Shown piece by piece: positions 1-5,744 of a stretch of 5,744 nucleotides of DNA; position 1 is the stretch's first letter; every line of letters begins with the position of its first letter. The position numbers were made by a program, and so were the translations under genes. The notes beneath the pieces were generated by a model. The model ran no database searches. It was not told where the DNA came from and saw only the letters and a list, made by a program, of their open reading frames with translations. This DNA is from JTS-RE37 sp041744575 (GTDB lineage Bacteria; Bacteroidota; Bacteroidia; Flavobacteriales; Flavobacteriaceae): contig JBGTKP010000047.1 of NCBI GenBank assembly GCA_041744575.1, positions 1-5,744 on the forward strand, given 5' to 3'.

Positions 1-144
1 TATAATTTGATTTTCAACGAGAAATGTAAAGATAGAGCTGAAGCCAGGATAAGAGAGAAATATTGGAAGTCCGGAATAGGAAAAGAAAAACTTAAGGCAA
101 TGAGAGCAGAGATTTTCAATGACACCAAACAGGGTAAAGAATAA
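1..144 (+). CDS. GIY-YIG endonuclease family protein, C-terminal fragment
   Basis: The gene begins before the window. Frame 1 is open from base 1 to a TAA at 142-144 and gives 47 residues. The segment DRAEARIREKYWKSGIGKEK matches the typical C-terminal part of short GIY-YIG (UvrC-N/URI-type) endonucleases, where an A-x-x-R-E-K-Y/x-x-K-S-G-x-G-(K/R)-E pattern follows the catalytic module. The catalytic GIY-YIG core itself lies outside the window and cannot be checked. Small stand-alone proteins of this family, roughly 80-100 residues, are frequent in Bacteroidota and often sit next to tRNA or rRNA genes, as here. Their cellular role is mostly unknown; nicking or cleavage of DNA is inferred from the fold. 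The tail after the motif (MRAEIFNDTKQGKE) is charged and shows no domain. The gene ends 14 bases before a broken tRNA-Leu copy on the same strand, so read-through into the tRNA region is possible. Confidence 0.72.
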   Translation, partial: YNLIFNEKCKDRAEARIREKYWKSGIGKEKLKAMRAEIFNDTKQGKE

Positions 145-158
145 AATTGATATAATTG

Positions 159-210
159 GCCTCGGTGGCGGAATTGGTAGACCTGCTTGCCGGCAGGCAG
201 GCGCGCCGGA
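159..210 (+). pseudogene. tRNA-Leu 5' fragment interrupted by a palindrome
   Basis: Positions 159-181 are identical to the first 23 bases of the intact tRNA-Leu at 234-256. Positions 202-210 are identical to the next nine (257-265), ending with the 5' strand of the anticodon stem. Between them lies a 20-bp insert (182-201) at the D-loop / D-stem border. After 210 the copy diverges: no anticodon loop, variable arm, T arm or 3' acceptor strand follows. It therefore cannot fold into a tRNA and is a dead partial copy. The bases before both copies are similarly AT-rich (gatata followed by a few A/T, then gcctcgg), which suggests that the duplication included a short leader. Confidence 0.82.
182..201. 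repeat. 20-bp near-perfect palindrome inserted in tRNA copy
   Basis: The element reads cctgcttgcc/ggcaggcagg. The two 10-base halves are reverse complements except at one position. Removing it exactly restores the tRNA-Leu sequence, so its borders are defined by the intact copy 75 bases downstream. From memory, GC-rich palindromes of this kind (cctgcctgcc/ggcaggcagg, read in one frame as LPAGRQAG) are dispersed repeats in many Bacteroidota genomes and sometimes lie inside genes. I see no other copy in this window. No transposase or target-site duplication longer than one base is visible. Confidence 0.7.
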
Positions 211-233
211 ATAGGAATTTTAAGATATATTAA

Positions 234-313
234 GCCTCGGTGGCGGAATTGGTAGACGCGCCGGATTCAAAATCCGGTTCTAACGAGTGTGGGTTCGATT
301 CCCACCCGAGGTA
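234..313 (+). tRNA. tRNA-Leu (anticodon CAA)
   Basis: An 80-base type II tRNA. The acceptor stem is gcctcgg paired with ccgaggt (G1-U72 wobble), with discriminator A at 313. The D arm contains ggcggaattggtagacgc. The anticodon stem is ccgga/tccgg (261-265 with 273-277) and its loop ttcaaaa places anticodon CAA at 268-270, reading UUG. The variable arm is short for a leucine tRNA: a ttc/gag stem with loop taac. The T arm is gtggg/cccac around ttcgatt. The 3' CCA is not encoded (cgt follows), so it must be added after transcription, as is usual in Bacteroidota. No clear -7 box lies just upstream, so expression may come from the upstream GIY-YIG side. Confidence 0.95.
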
Positions 314-319
314 CGTAGA

Positions 320-350
320 AAGCCCTGTAAAACATTGTTTTATGGGGTTT
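320..350 (+). terminator. Intrinsic terminator after tRNA-Leu
   Basis: This is a hairpin with arms 320-333 and 337-350 and a three-base loop (att). It has 14 pairs, including G-U wobbles at 322/348, 326/344 and 327/343. The upper part is A/T-rich (taaaac with gttttа-type pairing), the lower part holds ccc/ggg, and it ends in ttt. It begins seven bases after the tRNA 3' end, the expected place for termination of the tRNA transcript. The run of T is short, so efficiency is uncertain. Confidence 0.6.
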
Positions 351-886
351 CCTGATATTGTGCGTGCCTGATATAGGCCTTGAATTGAATTGTTGCCTTC
401 CCTACAAGTGTAACCTCTCCTGAAATTCGGACTGTATGAAATCAGGCAAAAAGATGAATTTAAAAGTAAAATAAACGGCTGAGATTTGTATTGTAAGATT
501 TTAGTAAAGGATAATTGTGTCTCAAATTAAATGTAGAAAAAGTATTTTCACCTAAGTTCTTTTTTACCAACTGGGTTTTTTCAGCCCTATACTTGTGTCC
601 TTTTGGTCTTATGAGCATCTTGCTGAACCGAGGGAAATAATTGTGTGTATTTTCCCCAGTCAATCCGGCGCCATTGGATCTATCAGGTTTTATTTAAGCT
701 CAAATGAAAATCCGGGCTTTTTTATTGCCTTTTTATTTATTCAGGCGGTTACCGCGGCGGAACTGATCAGATACAAATAATTTTACTTATTTTGACCGAT
801 ATGAAATCTCCCCCCAAAAATGGCTGGGAGGAAACTGAGAATAGCCCTGAAGTTTGACAGCATTCAAATAATAAGATACTCCCTAT
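351..886. other. AT-rich intergenic spacer, no supported gene
   Basis: This 536-base stretch has no ORF with protein-like composition on either strand. The longest forward frame (595-780, 61 codons) has no recognisable motif, and the reverse frame at 460-663 is AT-driven. Small structures seen are an 8-bp direct repeat (cctgatat at 351 and 367), a T-rich tract at 716-741, and a weak hairpin at 807-831 (ctccc/gggag) that is not followed by T residues. The upstream control region of the large gene at 887 should lie in the last 100 bases, but I found no good TAnnTTTG box there. Confidence 0.6.
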
Positions 887-3800
887 ATGCTTGATAAAAC
901 CCCTCTCGTATTACTCACAACCCTCACGACCCTCCTCACCTTTATGGCCAACGTGCCTTCCAATGCCCAGTCAGCCTCTCCCGAAGCAATGGCCAAAGCC
1001 GTCAGTGGCCTTGAACTTCGAGGTATTGGCCCTGCCGTTATGGGTGGCCGTATCGCCGATATTGCTGTCCATCCGACGGATCCCAGAACCTGGTATGTAG
1101 CCGTAGGTTCCGGGGGGTTATGGAAAACCACAAATGCCGGTGTTACCTGGGAGGCGGTGTTTGAAGACCAGCCCTCCTATTCCATAGGAACTGTGACCAT
1201 TGATCCCAACCATACAGAAGTGGTATGGGTGGGCACCGGTGAAAATGTCAGCGGGCGGCATGTCGGCTGGGGAGACGGGGTGTACCGCAGTGTGAACGGG
1301 GGGGAAACCTGGAAAAAGATGGGGCTTCAGAAATCGGAACACATAGGGAAAATCCTGGTTGATCCCAGGAACAGTGATATTGTGTTTGTGGCTGCCGAAG
1401 GGCCCCTTTGGGCTTCAGGAGGGGACCGCGGATTATACCGAACCACTGATGGTGGCACCACATGGGAACCGGTACTCGCCATTGACGAAAACACCGGGGT
1501 AACCGATGTCGAATTCGATCCTTCCAATCCCGATATCTTATACGCTGCCGCCTATCAGCGCCGCAGGCATACCTGGTCCCTCCTTTCAGGGGGGCCGAAA
1601 TCGGGGATTTATAAATCTACTGATAATGGCGTTTCCTGGCGCCCGGTTAAGGAAGGATTGCCTAAAGGGGATATGGGAAAAATCGGTCTCGCTGTTTCTC
1701 CGGCCAACCCGGAGCTCGTGTACGCAACCATTGAAGCAGGGGACAAGGGAAAGGGATTCTACAGATCTGCAGATAAAGGGGAGAGCTGGGAAAAAAGAAA
1801 TAGCTATATCTCGGGAGGAACAGGGCCGCATTATTACCAGGAAATTGAGGTTTCCCCCGTAAATCCTGATCTGATATACCAGATGGATGTCTTTTTCCAG
1901 GTAACCCGCGACGGGGGAAAAAGTTTTAACAATCTGGGTACCGGGCGGGAGAAACACAGTGACAACCATGCTCTCTGGATCGATCCTGAGGATGGGGAAC
2001 ATTTACTTGCCGGCTCCGACGGGGGGCTTTATGAAACGTATGATGAAGGCATTACCTGGCGACATTTCCCCAACCTGCCCATTTCTCAGTTCTACAAACT
2101 TTCCCTTGACACGGCAACACCTTTTTATAATATCGTGGGGGGCGCTCAGGATCTTGGCACCTTGATGGGACCATCTCGTACAATGAATGTGGAAGGCGTT
2201 CGCAACCAGGATTGGTCTGTTCCCCTTGGTGCCGACGGCTATGATACGGCATTTGACCCGGAAGATCCCAATACCGTCTATATGGAAATTCAGGAAGGCA
2301 GGCTCTACCGGTATGACCGCCGAAGTGAGGAAGGCCTTGATATTCAGCCCCAGCCGGAGCCGGACGATCCGCCTGAAAGATGGAACTGGGACAGTCCGAT
2401 CCAGGTCAGTCCTCACAATGCTGCCCGTCTTTACTACGGATCGCAACGGTTGTGGCGAAGTGATAATAAGGGTAATTCATGGAAGCCTGTAAGCAAAGAC
2501 CTTACTACCAACACGAACCGCTATGAACTCGAATTGATCGGCAGGGTTTGGAGCACAGACGCCTTGTATGACAATGGGGCTATGTCAAAATATGCCACGC
2601 TCACATCAATTTCCGAATCCCCATTGGTCGAAGGCTTGCTATATACAGGCTCAGATGATGGCCTGATACAGGTGAGTGAGGATGCCGGTGCCGGCTGGCG
2701 TGTTTGCAAAGCGCTTCCGGAAGTGCCATTGCGTTCTTTTATTAACAGGGTGGAAGCTTCCGGCCATGATCCCAATACCGTTTTTGCTGTGGCCGATGCG
2801 CATAAGTTCGGGGATTTTTCGCCCTATCTCTTTATAAGCACAGACCGTGGCCGAAGCTGGCGATCCCTTGCTGGCGATCTGCCCGACGGTCATGTGGTGT
2901 GGGTGTTGAAGCAGGATCACAAAACAGCGGATCTGTTATTTATCGGAACTGAGTTCGGGATATATTTCTCCCACAACATGGGTGTCAACTGGATCAAACT
3001 GGATGCAGGAGTACCAACGATTCCATTTCGGGATCTTGAACTCCATCAGCGGGACGATGACCTGGTGGGGGCCAGTTTTGGCCGGGGATTCTTTGTGCTG
3101 GATGACTATTCCCCGCTGAGAGACATCTCAGGGGCGGTGAGCGCAGATGCCAATACTCTTTTTCCTGTAAGGGATGCGTGGTGGTATCTTCCCAACATTC
3201 CCATGCAGGCCAAAGGCATGCCTGGACTTGGATCAACCAGTTTTGTTACGGAAAATCCACCCTTTGGTGCGGTATTTACCTATCTGATTAAAAATATACC
3301 GGAAACTTTGCAGGCGGAACGCCAGGAGCGTGAAAAAACCCTTATCGAAGAAAAGGCGAATGTTCCTTTTCCAGGATGGGAGCAACTACAAAGGGAATCG
3401 AATGAAAAGGAACCCCTTGTCCTGCTCCTGGTCAAAGATGAAAAAGGGGATCCCATACGATGGATCAAAGGTGCTGCCAAAGATGGGTTGCATCGTGTAA
3501 GCTGGAATCTGCGATATGCACCTCCGGACCCGATACAACTGGAGGAACCTGATTTCAAACCTCCATGGGCAGGGGATCCTGAAGGGCCCCTCGTGGCCCC
3601 CGGAAAATTCAGCGTATCACTTTATATTTTTAATAAAGGCAATTTAGAGATTCAGGGCACCCCTCAGGAATTCAGTCTCGTCCCCGTACCCACCCTCCCG
3701 GATACTGATTTTATGGCCGTCGCCGATTTCCAGAAAAAGACTAGTGAACTTTCGAGGCCGATATCCAATGCGGATATGAAAATGGAAGAGGCCGGTAAAA

Positions 3801-4168
3801 GTATCCTTCATATGAAGGCCGCATTATTGGAGACCCCGAAGGCGTCACAAAGTCTTCATGCACAATTGGACAGTCTCAGCGAAAGACTGAACGGATTAAC
3901 AGCGCGCCTTACCGGGGATAAAGTACGCGAAAGAATGAATGAATCTACGACCCCTTCCATCATGGACCGGGTAGGGCAGGTGGTGAACGGGCACTGGAAT
4001 ACCCGGCAAACCCCAACGGAAACGCATAAAAGGAATCTTGAAATCGCGGCCGGTGCATTTGATGCGCTGAGGAAGGACCTGACAGACTATTTAAATGAGT
4101 TGGTTCAATTTGAATCGGCGCTGGAAGCTGCGGGAGCTCCCTGGACTCCCGGCAGAAAATTGAATTAG
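887..4168 (+). CDS. Exported VPS10/sortilin-like BNR-repeat protein (annotated 'glycosyl hydrolase')
   Basis: A 1093-residue protein. Residues 1 to about 28 form a signal peptide: basic start MLDK, hydrophobic LVLLTTLTTLLTFMA, and a cleavage region PSNAQSA. There is no lipobox cysteine, so it is probably periplasmic or secreted. Residues about 45-710 form beta-propeller repeats with eleven Asp-box (S/T-x-D/N-x-G-x-S/T-W) motifs starting near residues 80, 134, 185, 243, 293, 339, 383, 524, 596, 650 and 694, spaced about 44-58 apart except for two wider gaps. About 790-935 looks like a beta-sandwich module (GLHRVSWNLRY near 867-877). About 940-1075 is charged and helical, ending in GAPWTPGRKLN, an ending I recall from this family. 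No type IX sorting domain is seen. Such proteins are usually labelled glycosyl hydrolase, sialidase-like or VPS10-domain protein. The fold is supported, but substrate and enzymatic activity are not. The ATG at 887 is chosen because it directly precedes the signal peptide; the upstream region ataataagatactccctat has no Shine-Dalgarno. Confidence 0.93.
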   Translation: MLDKTPLVLLTTLTTLLTFMANVPSNAQSASPEAMAKAVSGLELRGIGPAVMGGRIADIAVHPTDPRTWYVAVGSGGLWKTTNAGVTWEAVFEDQPSYSIGTVTIDPNHTEVVWVGTGENVSGRHVGWGDGVYRSVNGGETWKKMGLQKSEHIGKILVDPRNSDIVFVAAEGPLWASGGDRGLYRTTDGGTTWEPVLAIDENTGVTDVEFDPSNPDILYAAAYQRRRHTWSLLSGGPKSGIYKSTDNGVSWRPVKEGLPKGDMGKIGLAVSPANPELVYATIEAGDKGKGFYRSADKGESWEKRNSYISGGTGPHYYQEIEVSPVNPDLIYQMDVFFQVTRDGGKSFNNLGTGREKHSDNHALWIDPEDGEHLLAGSDGGLYETYDEGITWRHFPNLPISQFYKLSLDTATPFYNIVGGAQDLGTLMGPSRTMNVEGVRNQDWSVPLGADGYDTAFDPEDPNTVYMEIQEGRLYRYDRRSEEGLDIQPQPEPDDPPERWNWDSPIQVSPHNAARLYYGSQRLWRSDNKGNSWKPVSKDLTTNTNRYELELIGRVWSTDALYDNGAMSKYATLTSISESPLVEGLLYTGSDDGLIQVSEDAGAGWRVCKALPEVPLRSFINRVEASGHDPNTVFAVADAHKFGDFSPYLFISTDRGRSWRSLAGDLPDGHVVWVLKQDHKTADLLFIGTEFGIYFSHNMGVNWIKLDAGVPTIPFRDLELHQRDDDLVGASFGRGFFVLDDYSPLRDISGAVSADANTLFPVRDAWWYLPNIPMQAKGMPGLGSTSFVTENPPFGAVFTYLIKNIPETLQAERQEREKTLIEEKANVPFPGWEQLQRESNEKEPLVLLLVKDEKGDPIRWIKGAAKDGLHRVSWNLRYAPPDPIQLEEPDFKPPWAGDPEGPLVAPGKFSVSLYIFNKGNLEIQGTPQEFSLVPVPTLPDTDFMAVADFQKKTSELSRPISNADMKMEEAGKSILHMKAALLETPKASQSLHAQLDSLSERLNGLTARLTGDKVRERMNESTTPSIMDRVGQVVNGHWNTRQTPTETHKRNLEIAAGAFDALRKDLTDYLNELVQFESALEAAGAPWTPGRKLN

Positions 4169-4236
4169 AAGCAACGTTGAAGGGGAATTTGTCCCCCCTC
4201 TGCCTTCGTTCGAATTTTGAAATCCGTCATAAAACT

Positions 4237-4794
4237 ATGGAAAAATCTTTCATGGAATGCCTTTGGAAGAATTTCGGCGGATCGATAGAGATGTTTCACA
4301 ATGCCATTGTCCTGTGTCCTGATACACTTTGGGAAGAGCGCGGGAAATTCTATTATATCAGTTACCATACTGCGATTTTCCTGGATTACTACCTGGCCGC
4401 TCCGGTACGTGACTTTCATCCTGTTTTGCCTTATATTCTTGCAGATCCGGCCAGTCTGCCTCCCGAAGCTATAGACGACGTTCTTCCGGAAAGGCCGTTC
4501 AGCAAAAGTGAAGTTACTTCCTTTGTATGGTCCTGCAGGCATAAATGCAAAAATCTGATAAGACATGCCACCGTGGATGAGTTAATGAGAAGTTGGGTAG
4601 AGGAAGATGAGATCGCCTTACACGGTTTGTGCCCTGCAACTGTAGAAGACTATTCGCTTCTTGAAATCTTGTTTTACAACTTCAGACATGTACAGCACCA
4701 TGCTGCTCAATTAAATTATATCCTGAGGCAAAAGGCCGGCAGGGCAGCTGAATGGGTATCGCAAGCCCGGATTGAAGGTTGTGAAAGCAAATGA
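4237..4794 (+). CDS. DinB-like metal-binding four-helix bundle protein
   Basis: A 185-residue protein from the ATG at 4237. It has the DinB/YfiT-like layout: an N-terminal helix with SIEMFHNAIVLCPDTLW, a second helix with YYISYHTAIFLDYYL (His44), a central linker rich in Pro and acidic residues, and a final helix with FRHVQHHAAQLNYILRQ (His151 and His155). His44 plus the H-x-x-x-H pair fits the three-histidine metal site of the family, and HHxxQLxxxLR is its typical closing helix. Family members bind divalent metal; some are thiol-dependent transferases, but most, including this one, have no known substrate. No signal peptide is visible, so it is cytoplasmic. It lies 68 bases after the large exported protein on the same strand with no clear terminator between, so co-transcription is likely. 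An in-frame TTG at 4177 would add 20 residues (NLSPLCLRSNFEIRHK and flanks) that do not resemble the domain, so ATG is preferred. Confidence 0.87.
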   Translation: MEKSFMECLWKNFGGSIEMFHNAIVLCPDTLWEERGKFYYISYHTAIFLDYYLAAPVRDFHPVLPYILADPASLPPEAIDDVLPERPFSKSEVTSFVWSCRHKCKNLIRHATVDELMRSWVEEDEIALHGLCPATVEDYSLLEILFYNFRHVQHHAAQLNYILRQKAGRAAEWVSQARIEGCESK

Positions 4795-4994
4795 AGGCCC
4801 CAGCCTTGATCTGCCTTGCGTTCAACTTTCCTTGGGTTATTTAAAAACACTTTCCGGTCTGGGTTCCTCCTTCAGGTCATGATGCGTAGGACCATTTAAA
4901 TGATTCAATCCCTCCTTGGCATTTGTTTAATAGGATTAACCTTTCATTAATTCACTTTAATCGTTTCTTAATCGACTTCCTTCCCTGTTGCGCC

Positions 4995-5002
4995 TATCTT
5001 TG
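4995..5002 (+). promoter_or_regulatory. Bacteroidota-type -7 promoter element
   Basis: TATCTTTG matches the Bacteroidota primary-sigma -7 consensus TAnnTTTG exactly. The sequence just upstream (gttgcgcc) contains TTG, but it lies closer than the usual 19-20-base spacing to a -33 TTTG, so the -33 part is weak or absent. Expected transcription start is about 5007-5010. The next thing downstream on the strand is a strong terminator at 5054-5091, not a start codon. Confidence 0.45.
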
Positions 5003-5007
5003 AACCG

Positions 5008-5093
5008 GTTTAGTTACCTACTAAGTTGCATTAGTAATTTTCCAAAAGAGTTGTAAAAAGGCTGTCTCAAATTAAAGAGACGGTCTTTTTAAC
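5008..5093 (+). ncRNA. Candidate short RNA between -7 box and terminator
   Basis: If the -7 box at 4995-5002 is used, transcription would start near 5008 and stop at the T-run ending at 5090, giving a transcript of roughly 80-85 bases with no ORF. It contains an upstream small hairpin with perfect 6-bp arms (tactaa at 5019-5024 and ttagta at 5031-5036, loop gttgca) and the terminator stem. I do not recognise an RNA family. Alternatives are that the terminator belongs to the DinB-like gene's transcript and the -7 match is chance, or that the transcript reads through to the gene at 5401. The start position is inferred, not observed. Confidence 0.25.
5054..5091 (+). terminator. Strong intrinsic terminator hairpin
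   Basis: Arms 5054-5068 and 5077-5091 pair over 15 bp with two G-U wobbles (5063/5082 and 5061/5084), around the loop aaattaaa. The stem core ggctgtctc/gagacggtc is followed by five T, and the left arm is preceded by A residues, so it could work on both strands. It could end transcription of the DinB-like gene, 260 bases upstream, or of the short RNA candidate. Confidence 0.75.
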
Positions 5094-5315
5094 TTTAGGG
5101 CCTATTCTCAACGGGAGTTTTCATATGGCAAGGTATGGGAGGACAATACCGGATATCAGAAAGACATCTTCAACCAGATACGGCCGCTCGGTTCGGGTAA
5201 TTATCTTCCAATTACTGGATGCTTCGATGGGGCGCGGGAAGCATTTGCTCGGATCTCGCCATCCCATATTGGTTGGATGCCATCTCATCCACTGAAAGGC
5301 ACCTTCAAAATTTAA
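5076..5315 (+). other. Start-less open frame, possible coding remnant
   Basis: Frame 3 is open for 79 codons from just after a TAA at 5073-5075 to a TAA at 5313-5315. It has no usable start (its only ATG is at about codon 67), and its first codons overlap the terminator right arm. The translation has balanced composition and reads like protein, for example EFSYGKVWEDNTGYQKDIFN and LGSGNYLPITGCFDGAREAF. The piece GKVWEDNTG faintly recalls the N-terminal W-x-D-x-x-G segment of GH43-type glycosidases, but the HGGG-type motif expected next is missing in this frame, so I do not assign a family. A decayed 5' gene piece or a chance open frame both remain possible. The alternative ATG frame (5125-5295, 56 codons) and the reverse frame look less protein-like. 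Confidence 0.22.
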
Positions 5316-5352
5316 CATATAATTAACGAAATTAGTCTCCTAGCTGTGTAAG

Positions 5353-5370
5353 CGGGAACAAGATTTCCCG
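5353..5370 (+). other. Hairpin upstream of transporter-like gene
   Basis: Perfect 6-bp arms cgggaa (5353-5358) and ttcccg (5365-5370) flank the loop caagat, 31 bases before the chosen ATG at 5401. No T-run follows, so it is not an intrinsic terminator. It could be a 5' UTR structure or a protein-binding dyad. No TAnnTTTG box was seen near it. Confidence 0.3.
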
Positions 5371-5400
5371 ACTGTCCTAATGGAAGCTAAAAAAATAACC

Positions 5401-5744
5401 ATGAAAACCAAGACCAGTATATTTTGCGCCCTTTTCCTGACAGGCTCAATTACCTATGCCCAAGGCATCATAGACGGCTTTTATAGTGCCCCCGGCAATA
5501 TTTCCCTTACCGCCTCCTATACTGCAACAGCCTATGACGAATATTTTGTGGAGAGGAAAAGGTCGGTCCGGTACCTGTCCACAATAAAATTACGCAGGAT
5601 ATTTTCAGTCTCTATGCCAAATATGGGGTAACGGAGCAATTAATGCTCATCCTGAACGCCCCTTATATCTCGGCAAGCGGGGAGGGAGATCCCGATCCGG
5701 TAAATGGCGAAACAAAACAATCTGGTTTTCAGGATCTTAGTATT
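5401..5744 (+). pseudogene. Exported transporter-like outer-membrane protein, frameshifted and cut by window end
   Basis: From the ATG at 5401 the protein starts with a signal peptide (MKTKTSIFCALFLTGSITYAQ) and continues GIIDGFYSAPGNISLTASYTATAYDEYFV in frame 1. After about 5550, frame 1 turns into a basic, non-protein-like tail (ERKRSVRYLSTIKLRR) and stops at 5629-5631. Frame 3 instead gives EEKVGPVPVHNKITQDIFSL, then LYAKYGVTEQLMLILNAPYI and DPDPVNGETKQSGFQDLSI, open to the last base. Joined, these match the Bacteroidota proteins called 'transporter', similar to the phenol-degradation MetA outer-membrane beta-barrel family (GFY...L..SYT..ayDeyfvG..., kYGitd.l......PyisasG). One extra base near 5548-5552, for example a G giving FVGEEK, restores the frame. 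The cause is either a real inactivating deletion or a sequencing error. An ATG at 5380 would add MEAKKIT; 5401 gives the better signal peptide and follows an A-rich stretch. Substrate unknown. Confidence 0.72.

Noticed and set aside
595..780. 61-codon forward ORF in the spacer
   Set aside because: No recognisable motif, no plausible start context, and it crosses T-rich non-coding sequence; treated as chance.
807..831. ctccc/gggag hairpin upstream of the large gene
   Set aside because: Short stem with a large loop and no T-run; not supported as terminator or riboswitch.
854..859. TTGACA resembling an E. coli -35 box before the gene at 887
   Set aside because: The matching -10 is poor (gatact at 15-base spacing), and Bacteroidota use TAnnTTTG-type promoters; the resulting start would leave almost no 5' leader.
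2003..2446. 147-codon reverse-strand ORF inside the large gene
   Set aside because: Shadow of the strongly supported forward propeller protein; it has no motif of its own. The same holds for the other reverse and off-frame ORFs within 887-4168.
4181..4197. gggga/tcccc hairpin between the two central genes
   Set aside because: Five-base-pair stem followed by cytosines, not T; too weak for a terminator.
4177..4236. TTG start extending the DinB-like protein by 20 residues
   Set aside because: The added residues do not fit the domain, and the ATG at 4237 begins directly before the expected first helix.
4794..4807. aaggc/gcctt hairpin right after the DinB-like gene
   Set aside because: Five-base-pair stem without T-run; the terminator at 5054-5091 is much better.
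4791..4844. 17-codon ORF overlapping the DinB-like stop as ATGA
   Set aside because: The overlap is typical of coupled genes, but the peptide (MKAPALICLAFNFPWVI) is very short and without conservation evidence.
5125..5295. 56-codon ATG ORF (MARYGRTIPDIRK...)
   Set aside because: Composition is less protein-like than the overlapping frame 3; no start context or motif.
1..5744. CRISPR array, insertion sequence, phage or toxin-antitoxin module
   Set aside because: No regularly spaced repeats, transposase, integrase or toxin-like ORF seen on either strand.

Overview
The window looks like a piece of a Bacteroidota chromosome, most likely Flavobacteriaceae or a close relative. Four things support this: a short GIY-YIG endonuclease gene directly upstream of a tRNA gene that does not encode CCA; a TAnnTTTG-type -7 promoter element (TATCTTTG at 4995); AT-rich translation starts without clear Shine-Dalgarno sites; and exported proteins of families common in this phylum. 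The coding regions are moderate in GC and the spacers are AT-rich.

Left end (1-350): the 3' end of a GIY-YIG endonuclease gene, then a truncated 5' copy of a tRNA-Leu gene split by a 20-bp near-perfect palindrome, then an intact tRNA-Leu(CAA) and a hairpin terminator. The broken copy shares 32 tRNA nucleotides with the intact one. Its tail shares a 12-bp string with the GIY-YIG gene, which suggests a tandem duplication or rearrangement at a tRNA / GIY-YIG hotspot. Positions 351-886 are AT-rich and hold no convincing gene.

Centre (887-4794): a 1093-residue exported protein with eleven Asp-box (BNR) motifs, of the VPS10/sortilin-like 'glycosyl hydrolase' type. A DinB-like metal-binding helical-bundle protein follows 68 bases later on the same strand, probably in the same operon.

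Right end (4795-5744): a spacer with a Bacteroidota-type -7 box followed within about 90 bases by a strong intrinsic terminator, a layout that could encode a short RNA. Next is a 79-codon open stretch with no start codon, which may be a coding remnant. Last is the 5' part of an exported, probable outer-membrane transporter-like protein. Its reading frame is broken near 5550 but resumes in another frame to the window edge.

No clear multi-gene defence, secretion or biosynthetic system is visible. The most unusual structure is the palindrome-interrupted tRNA-Leu fragment next to the GIY-YIG gene.
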